Positions 8,577-17,094 of a stretch of DNA of 64,000 nucleotides are shown here, piece after piece; position 1 is the stretch's first letter, and each line of letters begins with the position of its first letter. Under the pieces are notes generated by a model. It saw nothing but the letters and a program-made list of their open reading frames with translations. It did no database searches and was not told the DNA's origin. The DNA is taken from the NCBI GenBank assembly GCA_018268715.1, contig JAFDVZ010000003.1:1-64000 (forward strand), given 5' to 3'. Origin of the DNA: Acidobacteriota bacterium. Its GTDB lineage: Bacteria; Acidobacteriota; Terriglobia; Bryobacterales; Bryobacteraceae. Made by a program: the position numbers and the translations under genes.

Positions 8577-10109
8577 CTAGTGCTCGATGGGGAAACCGAA
8601 GGCGTACTGGACGCCGTCCTGGGTGGCCACGTAGACGCGCGCGCCGCCGGAGGACAGGCCGCCCTTGGAATAGGACGTCATCTGGGAGCCGCTGGACCAC
8701 ACTTCCCTGCCCGTGGCGGCGTCCAGCGCGTAGAGCACGGCGTTGTGGGCCGGTGTGCCGCCGTCGAGGGCGAACACCACGCCGTTCACCACGATGGGAG
8801 TGGCCGGGGCGGCCATGTCGCGGGACATCCACACGGGGTCGAGCGCGGGGGCGCCGTTGCGGTCGATCACCTTGAAGGCGGCGATGGCCGCGCCCTGAAC
8901 CGCGCCGTTGGTGCGGAAAGTGTCGGCGCCGGGACCGGCCGAGGCGGGGGCCAGGATCCAACGGTCGCCGGCCGAATCCTCCCAACTGGCGAGCGCGCCG
9001 GCCGGGAACTTCGCGCCGGAGAACGCCGCGCTGGCGCCCACCGACTTGAGGCCCGCCGTGTCGAGCAGGTTCAGGCGGCCGTCGTCGGAGGTCACCGCCA
9101 GCAGGTTGCGATTCTTGTATCGGAAGATGACCGGAGTCGACGAGAACCGCGCGGCGTTGTGTTTGTAGACCGCCACCGTCTCGAGCGTCTTGGGCGCGAG
9201 CGCCACTAGTTCGGAGCCCGCCGCCACATAGGCCTTGCCGTCGGGACCGAAGGCCGGACCGTCGGACCCGGCCACGCCCGCCGAGGTCGTCTTCCAATGG
9301 CTGACCTTTTTCGTCGCGAGGTCCAGGGCCCATACGCCGCTGTCGGCCGGTTCGCCGCACGTGGCGCCGGATACGTACGCCGTGCCGTCAAAGACGGTCA
9401 GCCCGTGGGCGCCGACGCCGGGGGGAAGGAACGGGATCGCCTCGCCGGTTTCATTGCCGTTGGAGACCCACATCATGTGGAGACGGCCGTCTCCGCCGAG
9501 CGCCACCGCGTACTGAACGCGCGGAGCGAAGGGGTTGGCGTCGGCCGCCGCGTTCGGACGGGGGCGGGGTTTCGGCGCGGCCACCGGCACGGTGGGACGG
9601 CTCATGCGGGCGGCCAGGGTCACGGCGCCTTCGAACGGTCCGCCGACGCCGGAGCGGGCGGGCGTTCCACGGCCGGAGCCTCGCGGGGCGGACGCGACCG
9701 GATAGTCGGAGGTGGAGGTGGGTCGCGCGACGGCCGCCAGCGATCCGGAACAGCCGGCCGGGGCAGGGGCGGCGACCTCCCATTCCTGGCGTCCGAGTTC
9801 GGTGTCGACACCCACCATCCGCCCCGACGGAGTGGCGAAGAAGCCCAGCGCCCGGAAGCCTCGGTATCCGATATAGAAGTCCAGCAACGAGGGCGGCGTG
9901 ATGGCGGCCGCGCCAGACGGCTCGTCGAGCTTCAGTTTCCAGGCCAGTTCAAAGCCTGGCTTGCTCATGTTCTCGGGCGATATCTTCAGGTCGGCCCGGA
10001 CCCAGTGCGAGCGTTGGGCGTCGAAGCCGGCCGTCGTCCAGTCGTTTCCCATTTGCGCGAATGCCGTGCCGGCCAGGACGAGAGCCGGCGCCAGGGCGTG
10101 TTTCAGCAT
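8577..10109 (-). CDS. PQQ-type beta-propeller protein, secreted
   Basis: The 510-residue product starts with a signal peptide (LAPALVLAGTAFAQ) and contains repeated propeller blades with the W-type motif of pyrroloquinoline-quinone dehydrogenases, for example VWALDLATKKVSHW, YALDAATGREVWSSGS and GARVYVATQDGVQYAFG. An Ala/Pro/Arg-rich low-complexity insertion lies around residues 140-190. Catalytic PQQ-binding residues could not be identified with confidence, so it may be a structural PQQ-like propeller instead of a dehydrogenase. It is the first gene of the five-gene leftward operon. Its promoter must lie in 10110-10298, shared with the divergent udk gene. Confidence 0.8.
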   Translation of the reverse strand: MLKHALAPALVLAGTAFAQMGNDWTTAGFDAQRSHWVRADLKISPENMSKPGFELAWKLKLDEPSGAAAITPPSLLDFYIGYRGFRALGFFATPSGRMVGVDTELGRQEWEVAAPAPAGCSGSLAAVARPTSTSDYPVASAPRGSGRGTPARSGVGGPFEGAVTLAARMSRPTVPVAAPKPRPRPNAAADANPFAPRVQYAVALGGDGRLHMMWVSNGNETGEAIPFLPPGVGAHGLTVFDGTAYVSGATCGEPADSGVWALDLATKKVSHWKTTSAGVAGSDGPAFGPDGKAYVAAGSELVALAPKTLETVAVYKHNAARFSSTPVIFRYKNRNLLAVTSDDGRLNLLDTAGLKSVGASAAFSGAKFPAGALASWEDSAGDRWILAPASAGPGADTFRTNGAVQGAAIAAFKVIDRNGAPALDPVWMSRDMAAPATPIVVNGVVFALDGGTPAHNAVLYALDAATGREVWSSGSQMTSYSKGGLSSGGARVYVATQDGVQYAFGFPIEH

Positions 10110-10298
10110 CGGTGGAGTAATCCCTCTGCGGATCCAGAAATTTCGGTTCCTTGCATCATATCCCGAATCGGCGGCGTGCGTCCTTGCGCGGCACTTGTTT
10201 TTTGGCGTGCGTTCACGCTGTAATAGCCTAGAAGCACCAAGTTCCGCCCCTCCCCTGTTTGAAGAGGCCTGGCAACCATCGGGCGTCAGCGTAGCTAC

Positions 10299-10907
10299 AT
10301 GAAACCATATCTGATCGGGGTCGCCGGACCGTCCGGCGCAGGTAAGAGCGAGCTCTCGCGTCTCATGGCGAAACGGCTGCCGGGGGCGACTTCGCTCGTG
10401 TCACTCGATTCCTACTACCGGCCGCTTCCCCACCTGAGCTATGAGGAGCGTTGCCGGGCGAATTTCGATCATCCCGACGCGCTCGACTGGGAGCTGATCC
10501 ACCAGCACGTGGAGGCCATCGGACGCGGACGCGCCATCGACGAACCGATTTACCGTTTCGACGTGCATGCGCGCGCCACCCAAACGCGGCGGGTGGATCC
10601 AACGCCGTTCGTCATCCTGGAAGGGCTGTTCGCGCTGCACGATCCGGCGGTGCGGGATTTGCTGGACGTGCGGATTTTCGTGACGGCGCCCGACGACGTT
10701 TGCCTGGCGCGGCGGCTGGCCCGGGATACGGTGGAGCGCGGGCGGACGCGGGAGTCGGTGCTGCGGCAGTACGCCGAAACGGTGCGCCCCATGGCGGAGC
10801 TGTACGTGTTGCCGGGCGAGCAGCACGCGGATCTTGTTGTGTCGGGCGTGGAACCGTTGGAACAGTCCTGGATCCTGTGCCGGGACTTTGTTCTGCAGGC
10901 GGCCTGA
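10299..10907 (+). CDS. udk: Uridine kinase
   Basis: The 202-residue product has the P-loop GPSGAGKS at residues 10-17, followed by LVSLDSYYRPL and NFDHPDALDWELI, the substrate-binding segments typical of uridine/cytidine kinases. FVILEGLFALHDP and the lid region RRLARDTVERGRT complete the family pattern. It phosphorylates uridine and cytidine to the monophosphates in pyrimidine salvage, in the cytoplasm. Length matches the family. msrA follows after 5 bp and is probably co-transcribed. The 189-bp gap upstream, shared with the redox operon, shows no clear operator. Confidence 0.9.
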   Translation: MKPYLIGVAGPSGAGKSELSRLMAKRLPGATSLVSLDSYYRPLPHLSYEERCRANFDHPDALDWELIHQHVEAIGRGRAIDEPIYRFDVHARATQTRRVDPTPFVILEGLFALHDPAVRDLLDVRIFVTAPDDVCLARRLARDTVERGRTRESVLRQYAETVRPMAELYVLPGEQHADLVVSGVEPLEQSWILCRDFVLQAA

Positions 10908-10912
10908 GGCTT

Positions 10913-11449
10913 ATGGCGGAAGAGACGGCGACGCTCGGCGGAGGGTGCTTCTGGTGCCTGGAGGCCGTTTTCAACGAGTTGGAGGGCGTGCGGAGCGTGG
11001 TGTCAGGCTACGCCGGAGGGCGGCGGCCGAACCCCACGTATCAGCAGGTTTGCAGCGGGGCGACGGGTCACGCGGAGGTCGTAAGGGTCGTTTTTGATGC
11101 CGAAATCGTCACTTTTCGTGACATTTTGGAGGTGTTTTTCACCATTCACGACCCCACTACGAAGGATCGGCAGGGCGCCGACGTGGGAACGCAGTATCGC
11201 TCGGTGATCTTCTATCACTCAGAGGATCAACGAGTTACAGCGGAAAACACGATGCGCGAGATGAAGGAGCTGTGGGACGCCCCGATTGTGACACAACTGG
11301 AGCCCACGCCCGAGTTTTACCCCGCCGAAGACTATCACCAGGAGTATTTCGCGACCAACCCCGGGCAGCCCTATTGCCAGTTGGTGGTGGCTCCCAAGGT
11401 GCGAAAATTCCGCTCAAAATACGCGTTTCGTGCCAAGAAATCGACTTAA
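10913..11449 (+). CDS. msrA: Peptide methionine sulfoxide reductase A
   Basis: The 178-residue product carries the MsrA signature GGGCFWCLEAVF with catalytic Cys12, then GYAGGRRPNPTYQQV, GHAEVV, FFTIHDPTT and GTQYRSVIFY. It reduces methionine-S-sulfoxide in proteins using thioredoxin. ATG 10913 lies 5 nt past the udk stop with a GAGG site overlapping that stop. The C-terminus ends in a lysine-rich tail. The gene converges on the sulfatase-like gene, with 3' ends overlapping by 4 bp. There is no signal peptide, so it should be cytoplasmic. Confidence 0.93.
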   Translation: MAEETATLGGGCFWCLEAVFNELEGVRSVVSGYAGGRRPNPTYQQVCSGATGHAEVVRVVFDAEIVTFRDILEVFFTIHDPTTKDRQGADVGTQYRSVIFYHSEDQRVTAENTMREMKELWDAPIVTQLEPTPEFYPAEDYHQEYFATNPGQPYCQLVVAPKVRKFRSKYAFRAKKST

Positions 11450-12801
11450 CGAGCGTATTTTGCGCGCCAATTCGACAGGTCGGCGACCAGGCGGTCGCGG
11501 ACGGTGACGAACTGGGGATTCGAGTATTGGTTTAACTTCTCCCGCATATCTCCGCGCAAATCAAAGAGTTCGCAGGCTCCCTTGCCATCGTCCCGGTAGA
11601 CTAGTTTGTAGCGCGTGTCCCGCGCCATGAAGGTATTACGGAACATGCCATACAAACTGGTGCGCCAGGGCTCCTTCTTGGGCAACGGGCGACCGGTGGC
11701 GAGCGGTAACATACTGCGTCCACAGAGGTTAGCGGCTGGCGCCGAGACCGACGCGGCCTCGCAGACCGACGGAACAACGTCATACAAGCTAACCAGTTCC
11801 GGGCGCATGGCCTCGACGGGAGTGCGGCCGGGCCAATTCCAGATGAGCGGGACCTTCACCACCTCGTCGTACATATTGACCGGTTCGGAAGCCCTCCCGT
11901 CGCCCCATAAACCGTGACGACCCAACAGGTTACCATTGGTGGACGTAAGGATTACCAGAGTATCGTCGCGCAGGCCGCGCCCGGTGAGCTTGGCGATCAG
12001 AGCCGGGATCTGGTCGTCGAGGGCGGTGACGCCGGCGGCGCACTTGCGGATGGAGGCGACCGGATTGGCCAGGTACTCCTTGCCGGTGGCGGCGGCCGCG
12101 GATGGACGGTCCCAACCGGCGGCGTCGAACTTCGAGCCGGCGTAGAGGTCGTAATACTTCTGGGGGTGGCCGTCGTAGGGCGCGGCGGGGTTCGGATAGC
12201 TGACGGTCAGAAAGAACGGCTGGCCGGGACGTTGGGCGTCCAGGAACTCGTTTGCTTTCCTAGTGATAACGTCGGGAAGGTAACCTGATTCCTCGGCCGT
12301 CTGGCCATTCACGGAAAGACGGGGATTGCGGTATCCGGCGCCGAGCGTCGCGCACCAGGAGTCGAACTTGTGCTGAGGGTTCTGGTCGCCGCCGAGACCC
12401 CAGGCGCCCGCGAAGCCACAATGATAGCCTTGTGCGGCGAGGAGGTCGGATAGCAAGGGCTCGCGGCCGAGCGATGGCGGCGCGGCGGCTTGCGGGGAGA
12501 GCGATTCCTGGACGCCGTGCTGGAAGGGGGTCCGGCCGGTGAACAGGGTGGCGCGGCTGGGGGAATCGGCGGGGGCGCAGGCGTAGGCGTTGGTGAAGCG
12601 GACGCCGCCGCGGGCCAGGCGGTCGATGTTGGGAGTGTGAAACTCCTGATTGCCGTAGATGCCGAGCATCCATGCGGACAGGTCGGTGGAGGTAATAAGA
12701 AGGACGTTGGGCCGCGTGTTCCGGGGCTTCTGGGCCAGGATCGCGGAGGCGGCCGAGGCTTGCAGGAGGAACTGACGCCTGGTAGCGGACACGTTGCGCA
12801 T
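11446..12801 (-). CDS. Tat-exported sulfatase-fold protein with altered active site
   Basis: The 451-residue product starts with a Tat signal (TRRQFLLQ) and shows sulfatase landmarks: PNVLLIT, TPNIDRLARGGVRFTNAY, ATLFTGRTPFQHG, GLWGDG and VPLIWNWPG. Active-site positions deviate. The formylglycine signature C-x-P-S-R reads D79-S-P-S-R, so the Cys/Ser that is matured to formylglycine is Asp. The first metal Asp pair reads T39-D40. The late D-N/H-G metal site reads S-T-N-G. The fold thus seems intact while sulfate-ester hydrolysis looks unlikely. It may be a binding protein or have another activity. It is a single gene with its own promoter region at 12802-13021. Confidence 0.82.
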   Translation of the reverse strand: MRNVSATRRQFLLQASAASAILAQKPRNTRPNVLLITSTDLSAWMLGIYGNQEFHTPNIDRLARGGVRFTNAYACAPADSPSRATLFTGRTPFQHGVQESLSPQAAAPPSLGREPLLSDLLAAQGYHCGFAGAWGLGGDQNPQHKFDSWCATLGAGYRNPRLSVNGQTAEESGYLPDVITRKANEFLDAQRPGQPFFLTVSYPNPAAPYDGHPQKYYDLYAGSKFDAAGWDRPSAAAATGKEYLANPVASIRKCAAGVTALDDQIPALIAKLTGRGLRDDTLVILTSTNGNLLGRHGLWGDGRASEPVNMYDEVVKVPLIWNWPGRTPVEAMRPELVSLYDVVPSVCEAASVSAPAANLCGRSMLPLATGRPLPKKEPWRTSLYGMFRNTFMARDTRYKLVYRDDGKGACELFDLRGDMREKLNQYSNPQFVTVRDRLVADLSNWRAKYAR

Positions 12802-12835
12802 GTAAGGAGGATTCCCCTTTCATGGTCGGATATCG

Positions 12836-12903
12836 GACTAGTCTGGCGCAAATCGAGGGCGCGGAACCCCAATGAGAAATGCGTTCGCATCCGATACTAG
12901 TAT
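12836..12903. promoter_or_regulatory. Pair of CTAG-centred palindromes upstream of the sulfatase-like gene
   Basis: GACTAGTC (12836-12843) and ATACTAGTAT (12894-12903) are perfect palindromes whose centres are 59 bp apart, in the divergent gap between the sulfatase-like gene and the outer-membrane protein gene. Paired dyads in such a gap could be operator sites. A TTGACA hexamer at 12964-12969 could be the -35 element of the rightward gene, although no good -10 follows at the right distance. No regulator is identified. Confidence 0.25.
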
Positions 12904-13021
12904 TAGGAGCGAGGCGCCGTTCCATCCGGTCTATTACCGTTGTTTACCGGAGATAGCGTTCCCTTGACATAGGGGGCCTGAGCGTTCAAACTACAGATTT
13001 GGCAGTGGTTTAGCCACGGAA

Positions 13022-14368
13022 GTGATTGCTGTGTCGGAGGTTGCTATTTTAGACAAGATCAAGCTCATGGCGATGCTGGCCATCGTGCCGGTCACTGTCT
13101 ACGCGCAGGCGGGCTACGGTGGACCCCAGGTGCTGAGCCGCAGTTCGTCGGCCGTGGGCGAACGGCCGGGCGCCAACACGGGCTTCCAATATTATGGGGG
13201 CGTGGGCGTCGGCTATGAGACGGGCATCCTTCCGGCGTCGGTGGACGAGCAGGGCCGCATTCTGGACACGGGTGGACTGGTTTCGGTGTGGGCGAGCCTG
13301 GGAGCGTATGGGCGTCACACCTGGCGGCGGACCGCGCTGGGCCTGGATTACGCCGGCAGTTACCGCCACTACACAACCGCCAGCAACTGGGACAGCAGCG
13401 ACCATGTCATCGGCCTTCAGTTGGCGCATCAGCCAAGCCGGCGGCTGCGCCTCGAAACAGTGACGCGGGCCGGGACAGTTTCGCGCTACTTCGTCACGGG
13501 CAACGCAAGTCTGTCGGACATCATCACCCCGGCCAACTACGCTTTGTTTGACAGCCGGGCCTACTACCTGCAGACCGATACGGGCATCACCTACCAGAAG
13601 TCGGCGCGCCTGTATTTCACCGCGAGCGGCCAGGGGTTTGCGGTGCGGCACCGCAGCAAGGACCTGGTGGGGCTGGACGGTTACGGGGCCCAGGGCGCTA
13701 TCGCCTACCGGGTGAATAAGCGGCGAACCGTGGAGGCGAGCTACCGCTACACGCACATCGACTACGTGCGGGGATTCGGCGAGAGCGACATGTTCATCTA
13801 CATGATCGGCCTCGGCGAATCGATCGGGAAGCGGTGGCAGTTCAACGTATCGGGCGGCGCCGCGCAGATCAACTCGATCGGCCTGGAATCGGTGGCCACC
13901 GATCCGCTGACTCGCGCGCTGTTCGGCAATACCACCACCGTCGAAGCGTTCTCGAAACAGATCACGGTCGGCGCGGGAACCGCCGCGCTGTCGGGGAAGT
14001 TCAAGACCTCGACCGTCACCCTCTCCTACAACCAAATGCCTTCGCCGGGCAACGGCATCTACCTGACCTCGCGCCAGCAGGCGGCGCAGGCGATGTACCG
14101 GTATATCGGAATCCGGAAAGTGGCGGTGGGAGCGTTCATGGGCTACAGCCAGATGCGCGGCATCGGGCAGGAGGCTCTGGGTAACACATGGTGGGCCAAC
14201 GGAGGCTTCGACGTCGCCGTGAAGCTGCACCGCTCGCTCGAGGCCATCGGGCGCTACGACGCGCGGAGCGTGCAAATCGACGCCGCCAGCGGCTTCAGCC
14301 GCCTGGGCTACGCCGTCAGTTTCGGATTGAACTGGCATCCGGGCGAGATTCCCCTTTCGATTTGGTAG
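13022..14368 (+). CDS. Outer-membrane beta-barrel protein
   Basis: The product is up to 448 residues. After a hydrophobic export signal (LMAMLAIVPVTVYAQA) the whole mature part consists of alternating-pattern amphipathic strands with aromatic girdles, such as LGLDYAGSYRHY, VEASYRYTHIDYVRGF and LGYAVSFGLNWHPG. This is the composition of a barrel of about 16 strands resembling the surface-polysaccharide or exosortase-associated barrels. No enzyme motif is present. The start is uncertain: GTG 13022 and 13031 are possible, while ATG 13067 would give a very short signal. A receiver-domain gene follows after 4 bp. Confidence 0.7.
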   Translation: MIAVSEVAILDKIKLMAMLAIVPVTVYAQAGYGGPQVLSRSSSAVGERPGANTGFQYYGGVGVGYETGILPASVDEQGRILDTGGLVSVWASLGAYGRHTWRRTALGLDYAGSYRHYTTASNWDSSDHVIGLQLAHQPSRRLRLETVTRAGTVSRYFVTGNASLSDIITPANYALFDSRAYYLQTDTGITYQKSARLYFTASGQGFAVRHRSKDLVGLDGYGAQGAIAYRVNKRRTVEASYRYTHIDYVRGFGESDMFIYMIGLGESIGKRWQFNVSGGAAQINSIGLESVATDPLTRALFGNTTTVEAFSKQITVGAGTAALSGKFKTSTVTLSYNQMPSPGNGIYLTSRQQAAQAMYRYIGIRKVAVGAFMGYSQMRGIGQEALGNTWWANGGFDVAVKLHRSLEAIGRYDARSVQIDAASGFSRLGYAVSFGLNWHPGEIPLSIW

Positions 14369-14372
14369 CCTC

Positions 14373-14747
14373 ATGTCCCTTCGCGTGCTGGTGGTGGAGG
14401 ATGACCAGGACCTATGCGGGCTGATCGCGCGGTACCTGACCAAGCTCGGCTATGAAACGGAGACCGCCTTCGACGCCCGGGGCGGTCTGAGCGCGGTTGA
14501 ATCCTCGGCCCTTCCGTTCGATCTGTTCATCGTCGATTTGAGCCTGCCGGACACGTCGGGCGCCGAGCTTGCCACGCGCATCCTGGCGATTCAGCCCTCG
14601 GCCCAGATTCTGCTCACCAGCGGGTATCCGATGGAAAAGGACTCGCTCGCGAGCGCGCGGCAGGTGGACTTCCTGCTGAAACCCTTCCCACCGCAACAAC
14701 TGGCCGGACAATTGAAACAAATGGCTGAGAGAGCCGGCGCCCGGTGA
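14373..14747 (+). CDS. Single-domain response regulator (CheY-like)
   Basis: The 124-residue product is a bare receiver domain: acidic pair E9-D10-D11, phosphoacceptor D55 in FIVDLSLPD, TSG switch residues in ILLTSGYP, and Lys in FLLKPFPP. No output domain is attached, so it probably acts through partner proteins or as a phosphate sink. It lies 4 bp after the outer-membrane protein gene and its stop overlaps the GTG start of the next gene, so the three may be one transcript. No cognate kinase is adjacent; the nearest histidine kinase in the window is at 21463. Confidence 0.87.
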   Translation: MSLRVLVVEDDQDLCGLIARYLTKLGYETETAFDARGGLSAVESSALPFDLFIVDLSLPDTSGAELATRILAIQPSAQILLTSGYPMEKDSLASARQVDFLLKPFPPQQLAGQLKQMAERAGAR

Positions 14748-15331
14748 CCCTCCGCAACGTCTGCGTGTTCTGCGGGTCGAGCAACGGCAATCGGCCCGTT
14801 TACGCGGAATCGGCGCGAAGGCTGGGGACGCTGTTGGCCGCGCGGGGTCTGGGAGTGGTGTATGGCGGGGCGCACTGCGGGTTGATGGGCGCGCTGGCGG
14901 ACGCCGCGCTGGCGGCCGGCGGGCGGGTGATCGGCGTGATCCCCGAAGCGTTGCAGGCCAAGGAAATCGCGCATACCGGTCTGACGGAACTGCGCGTCGT
15001 TGCGACGATGCATGAGCGAAAGGCGCTGATGGCGGAACTCGCCGACGCCTTCATCGCGCTGCCAGGCGGGTTCGGCACGCTCGACGAATTCTGCGAGATC
15101 CTGACGTGGGCGCAGCTCGGGATACACCGGAAGCCCTGTGGGTTGCTGAATCTCGAGGGGTACTACGATCCGTTGCTGCGCCTGTTCGACCATGCCGTGG
15201 GCGAGGGGCTGCTGCGGCGGGCGAATCGCGACATGGTGATCGCCGAGACGTCCATCGAGGCGTTGCTCGAGCGGATCCACGACGCTCCACCGCCGGCCGT
15301 CGACAAGTGGATCGATCCCCGAGTGGCGTAG
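14744..15331 (+). CDS. LOG-family protein (TIGR00730), nucleotide-5'-monophosphate phosphoribohydrolase
   Basis: The 195-residue product has the family hallmarks GGAHCGLMGALADAAL and PGGFGTLDEFCEILTW (the PGGxGTxxE motif), with CVFCGSSNG at the N-terminus. LOG-family enzymes cleave the N-glycosidic bond of cytokinin riboside or purine monophosphates. Length fits the family. It starts with GTG overlapping the upstream stop (GTGA), which implies translational coupling to the receiver-domain gene. It is cytoplasmic, with no signal peptide. Confidence 0.88.
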   Translation: MTLRNVCVFCGSSNGNRPVYAESARRLGTLLAARGLGVVYGGAHCGLMGALADAALAAGGRVIGVIPEALQAKEIAHTGLTELRVVATMHERKALMAELADAFIALPGGFGTLDEFCEILTWAQLGIHRKPCGLLNLEGYYDPLLRLFDHAVGEGLLRRANRDMVIAETSIEALLERIHDAPPPAVDKWIDPRVA

Positions 15332-15386
15332 CGACTCCAGGCCCGGTACTCAAAAGGCAGGCGCACGCGTTACACTGCCTCACAGA

Positions 15387-15812
15387 ATGACGCACAGAAT
15401 CCTGCTCGCGCTGGCCCTAATGGGGTACGCGGCCGCCGCCGAAGACCCACGGGTGGCCGCGATCGTGAAATCCGCCGCCGATTGGAACCGCGGAGACATC
15501 GCCGCCTTCGTCCAATGTTATGAACAGTCTCCCGAGACGACGTTCGTTGGCGCCAATGTCTCCAAAGGGACTGACCGCATTTTGGAGCGGTATCGGAAAA
15601 ACTATCCGGACCAGGCCCACATGGGGCGCCTCACCTTTTCCGAACTGAGCCCGCGCACCCTCACCCCCGAACTCGCCATCATGACCGGGCGGTTCGCCCT
15701 GGAACGGTCGGCGGCAGGTGGCGGGCGCTCAAGCGGAATCTTCACGCTCGTGCTGCGCAAGGGGCCGGCGGGCTGGCGGATCATCCACGATCACACGAGC
15801 GCGGACCACTAG
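15387..15812 (+). CDS. Secreted NTF2-like (SnoaL/DUF4440) protein
   Basis: The 141-residue product has a signal peptide (ILLALALMGYAAAAED) and the NTF2-like pattern: IVKSAADWNRGDIAAFVQCY, FVGANVSKG, ERYRKNYPD, and a C-terminal GWRIIHDHTSADH typical of DUF4440/SnoaL-like cone folds. Members are mostly of unknown function, small-ligand binding or steroid-isomerase-like. The last 160 bp of this gene are the source of one half of the chimeric tandem repeat that follows directly at 15813-17094. The parental copy keeps a full reading frame, whereas the downstream copies do not. Confidence 0.8.
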   Translation: MTHRILLALALMGYAAAAEDPRVAAIVKSAADWNRGDIAAFVQCYEQSPETTFVGANVSKGTDRILERYRKNYPDQAHMGRLTFSELSPRTLTPELAIMTGRFALERSAAGGGRSSGIFTLVLRKGPAGWRIIHDHTSADH

Positions 15813-17094
15813 TCGTTTGGGGCCACCGCCCGCTTCGGCCATTGAAGCGTTAAGCGGAGAGGTCCCTGCACACACACGCCCGAACTCGCCATTGTGACCG
15901 GGCGGCAGTGGTTGGGCGGAATCTTGCGGCCCGTGCCGCGGCAGGAGCCCGGCGGGCTGGCTGGCACATGATCCACGATTGCGGCCCCCTAGTCGGGAGC
16001 CCCACTGGCTTCATGCCGCGAAGCGGTAGGCGTAAAGGTCCGCGCACGCTCACCCCCGAACGCGCCGTCGCGACCGGGCGGCGGACGATCAAGTGGAATC
16101 TTCCACACCCGTGCTGCACAAGGGGCTCGCAGCCTGGCGGATCATCCACGATCACACGAATGTAGACCACCAGTCGCGCGGGGCCCCGCTGGATTCATGC
16201 CGTGGAACGGTAGGCGTAGAGGTCCGCGAACGTTCACTCCGAACTCGCCGTCGTGACCCGACGGCGGGCGCTCGAGCGGAATCTTCACGCTCGTGCCGCG
16301 CTAGAGACCAGCAGGCGGGCGGGCTATCCACGCTCACGCGAGCGCGGACCACTAGTCGCGCGGGGCCCCACCCGGCTTCAGCCGTGAAGCGGTAGGCGTA
16401 GAGGTCCGCGCACGCTCACCCCCGAACTCGCCGTCGTGACCGGGCGGCGGACGATCAAGTGGAATCTTCCACACCCGTGCCGCACAGGGGCTCGCAGCCT
16501 GGCGGATCATCCACGATCACACGAGCGCGGACCACTAGTCGCGCGGGGCCCCACCCGGCTTCATGCCGTGGAGCGGTAGGCACAGACGTCCGCGCACGCT
16601 CCCCCCCGAACTCGCCATTGTGACCGGGCGGCGGACGATCAAGTGGAATCTTCCACACCCGTGCCGCACAGGGGCTCGCAGCCTGGCGGATCATCCACGG
16701 TCACACGATTGTAGACCACTAGTCGCGCGGGGCCCAACGGCTTCAGCCGTAAAGCGGTGGGCACAGACGTCCGCGCACGTTCCCGCCGAACTCGCCATTG
16801 TGACCGGGCGGCGGATGGTTGGGCGGAATCTTGAGGCCCGTGCCGCGGCAGGAGCCGGGCGGGTTGGCTCGCACACGATCCACGATTGCGGACCACTGTT
16901 GCGTCGGGCCCCACCAGTTTCAGGACGGTGAAGCGGTTGACATAAAGATCAACGTCCCTCAGGCCGAGCCCGCGCACGCTCACGTCCGAACGCGCCCTGC
17001 GACGGGCGGGGGACGATCGAGCGAAAACTTCCGCACTCGCGCCGCTCCCGAGGCCCCCAGCCTGGCGCATCATGCATGATCACGATTGCGGACT
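15813..17094. repeat. Seven-fold diverged tandem array built from two convergent gene ends
   Basis: A unit of about 180 bp recurs. Using the anchor CGAAC(T)CGCC, copies begin at 15881, 16057, 16240, 16423, 16607, 16787 and 16987, with the parental copy in the NTF2-like gene at 15668. Spacings are 213, 176, 183, 183, 184, 180 and 200 bp. Part A (about 130 bp) is the 3' end of the NTF2-like gene, ending at its GACCACTAG. Part B (about 35 bp, after a 20-25 bp GC-rich linker containing GGGGCCCC) is the 3' end of the leftward gene at 17095, still readable on the minus strand as DLYAYRFTA plus stop. The array thus sits between parental A at left and parental B at right. Copies are frameshifted in A and not evidently coding. 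Confidence 0.88.

Noticed and set aside
10255..10298. SAM-riboswitch-like GGCAACC upstream of udk
   Set aside because: Only this heptamer is present. The surrounding helices of SAM-I or SAM-II are missing and udk is not a methionine gene.
9898..10302. 134-codon rightward frame opposite the start of the PQQ-propeller gene
   Set aside because: It overlaps the conserved signal peptide region antisense and has no recognisable domain.
15850..17079. Short open frames (60-122 codons) inside the tandem array
   Set aside because: They change with each indel between copies, have no ribosome-binding sites and no shared protein sequence beyond the antisense DLYAYRFTA ends.
15813..17094. Whether the 180-bp array is a second CRISPR or an insertion sequence
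   Set aside because: The units are contiguous and too long and diverged for CRISPR. There are no transposase genes or terminal inverted repeats, and both halves derive from the flanking genes.
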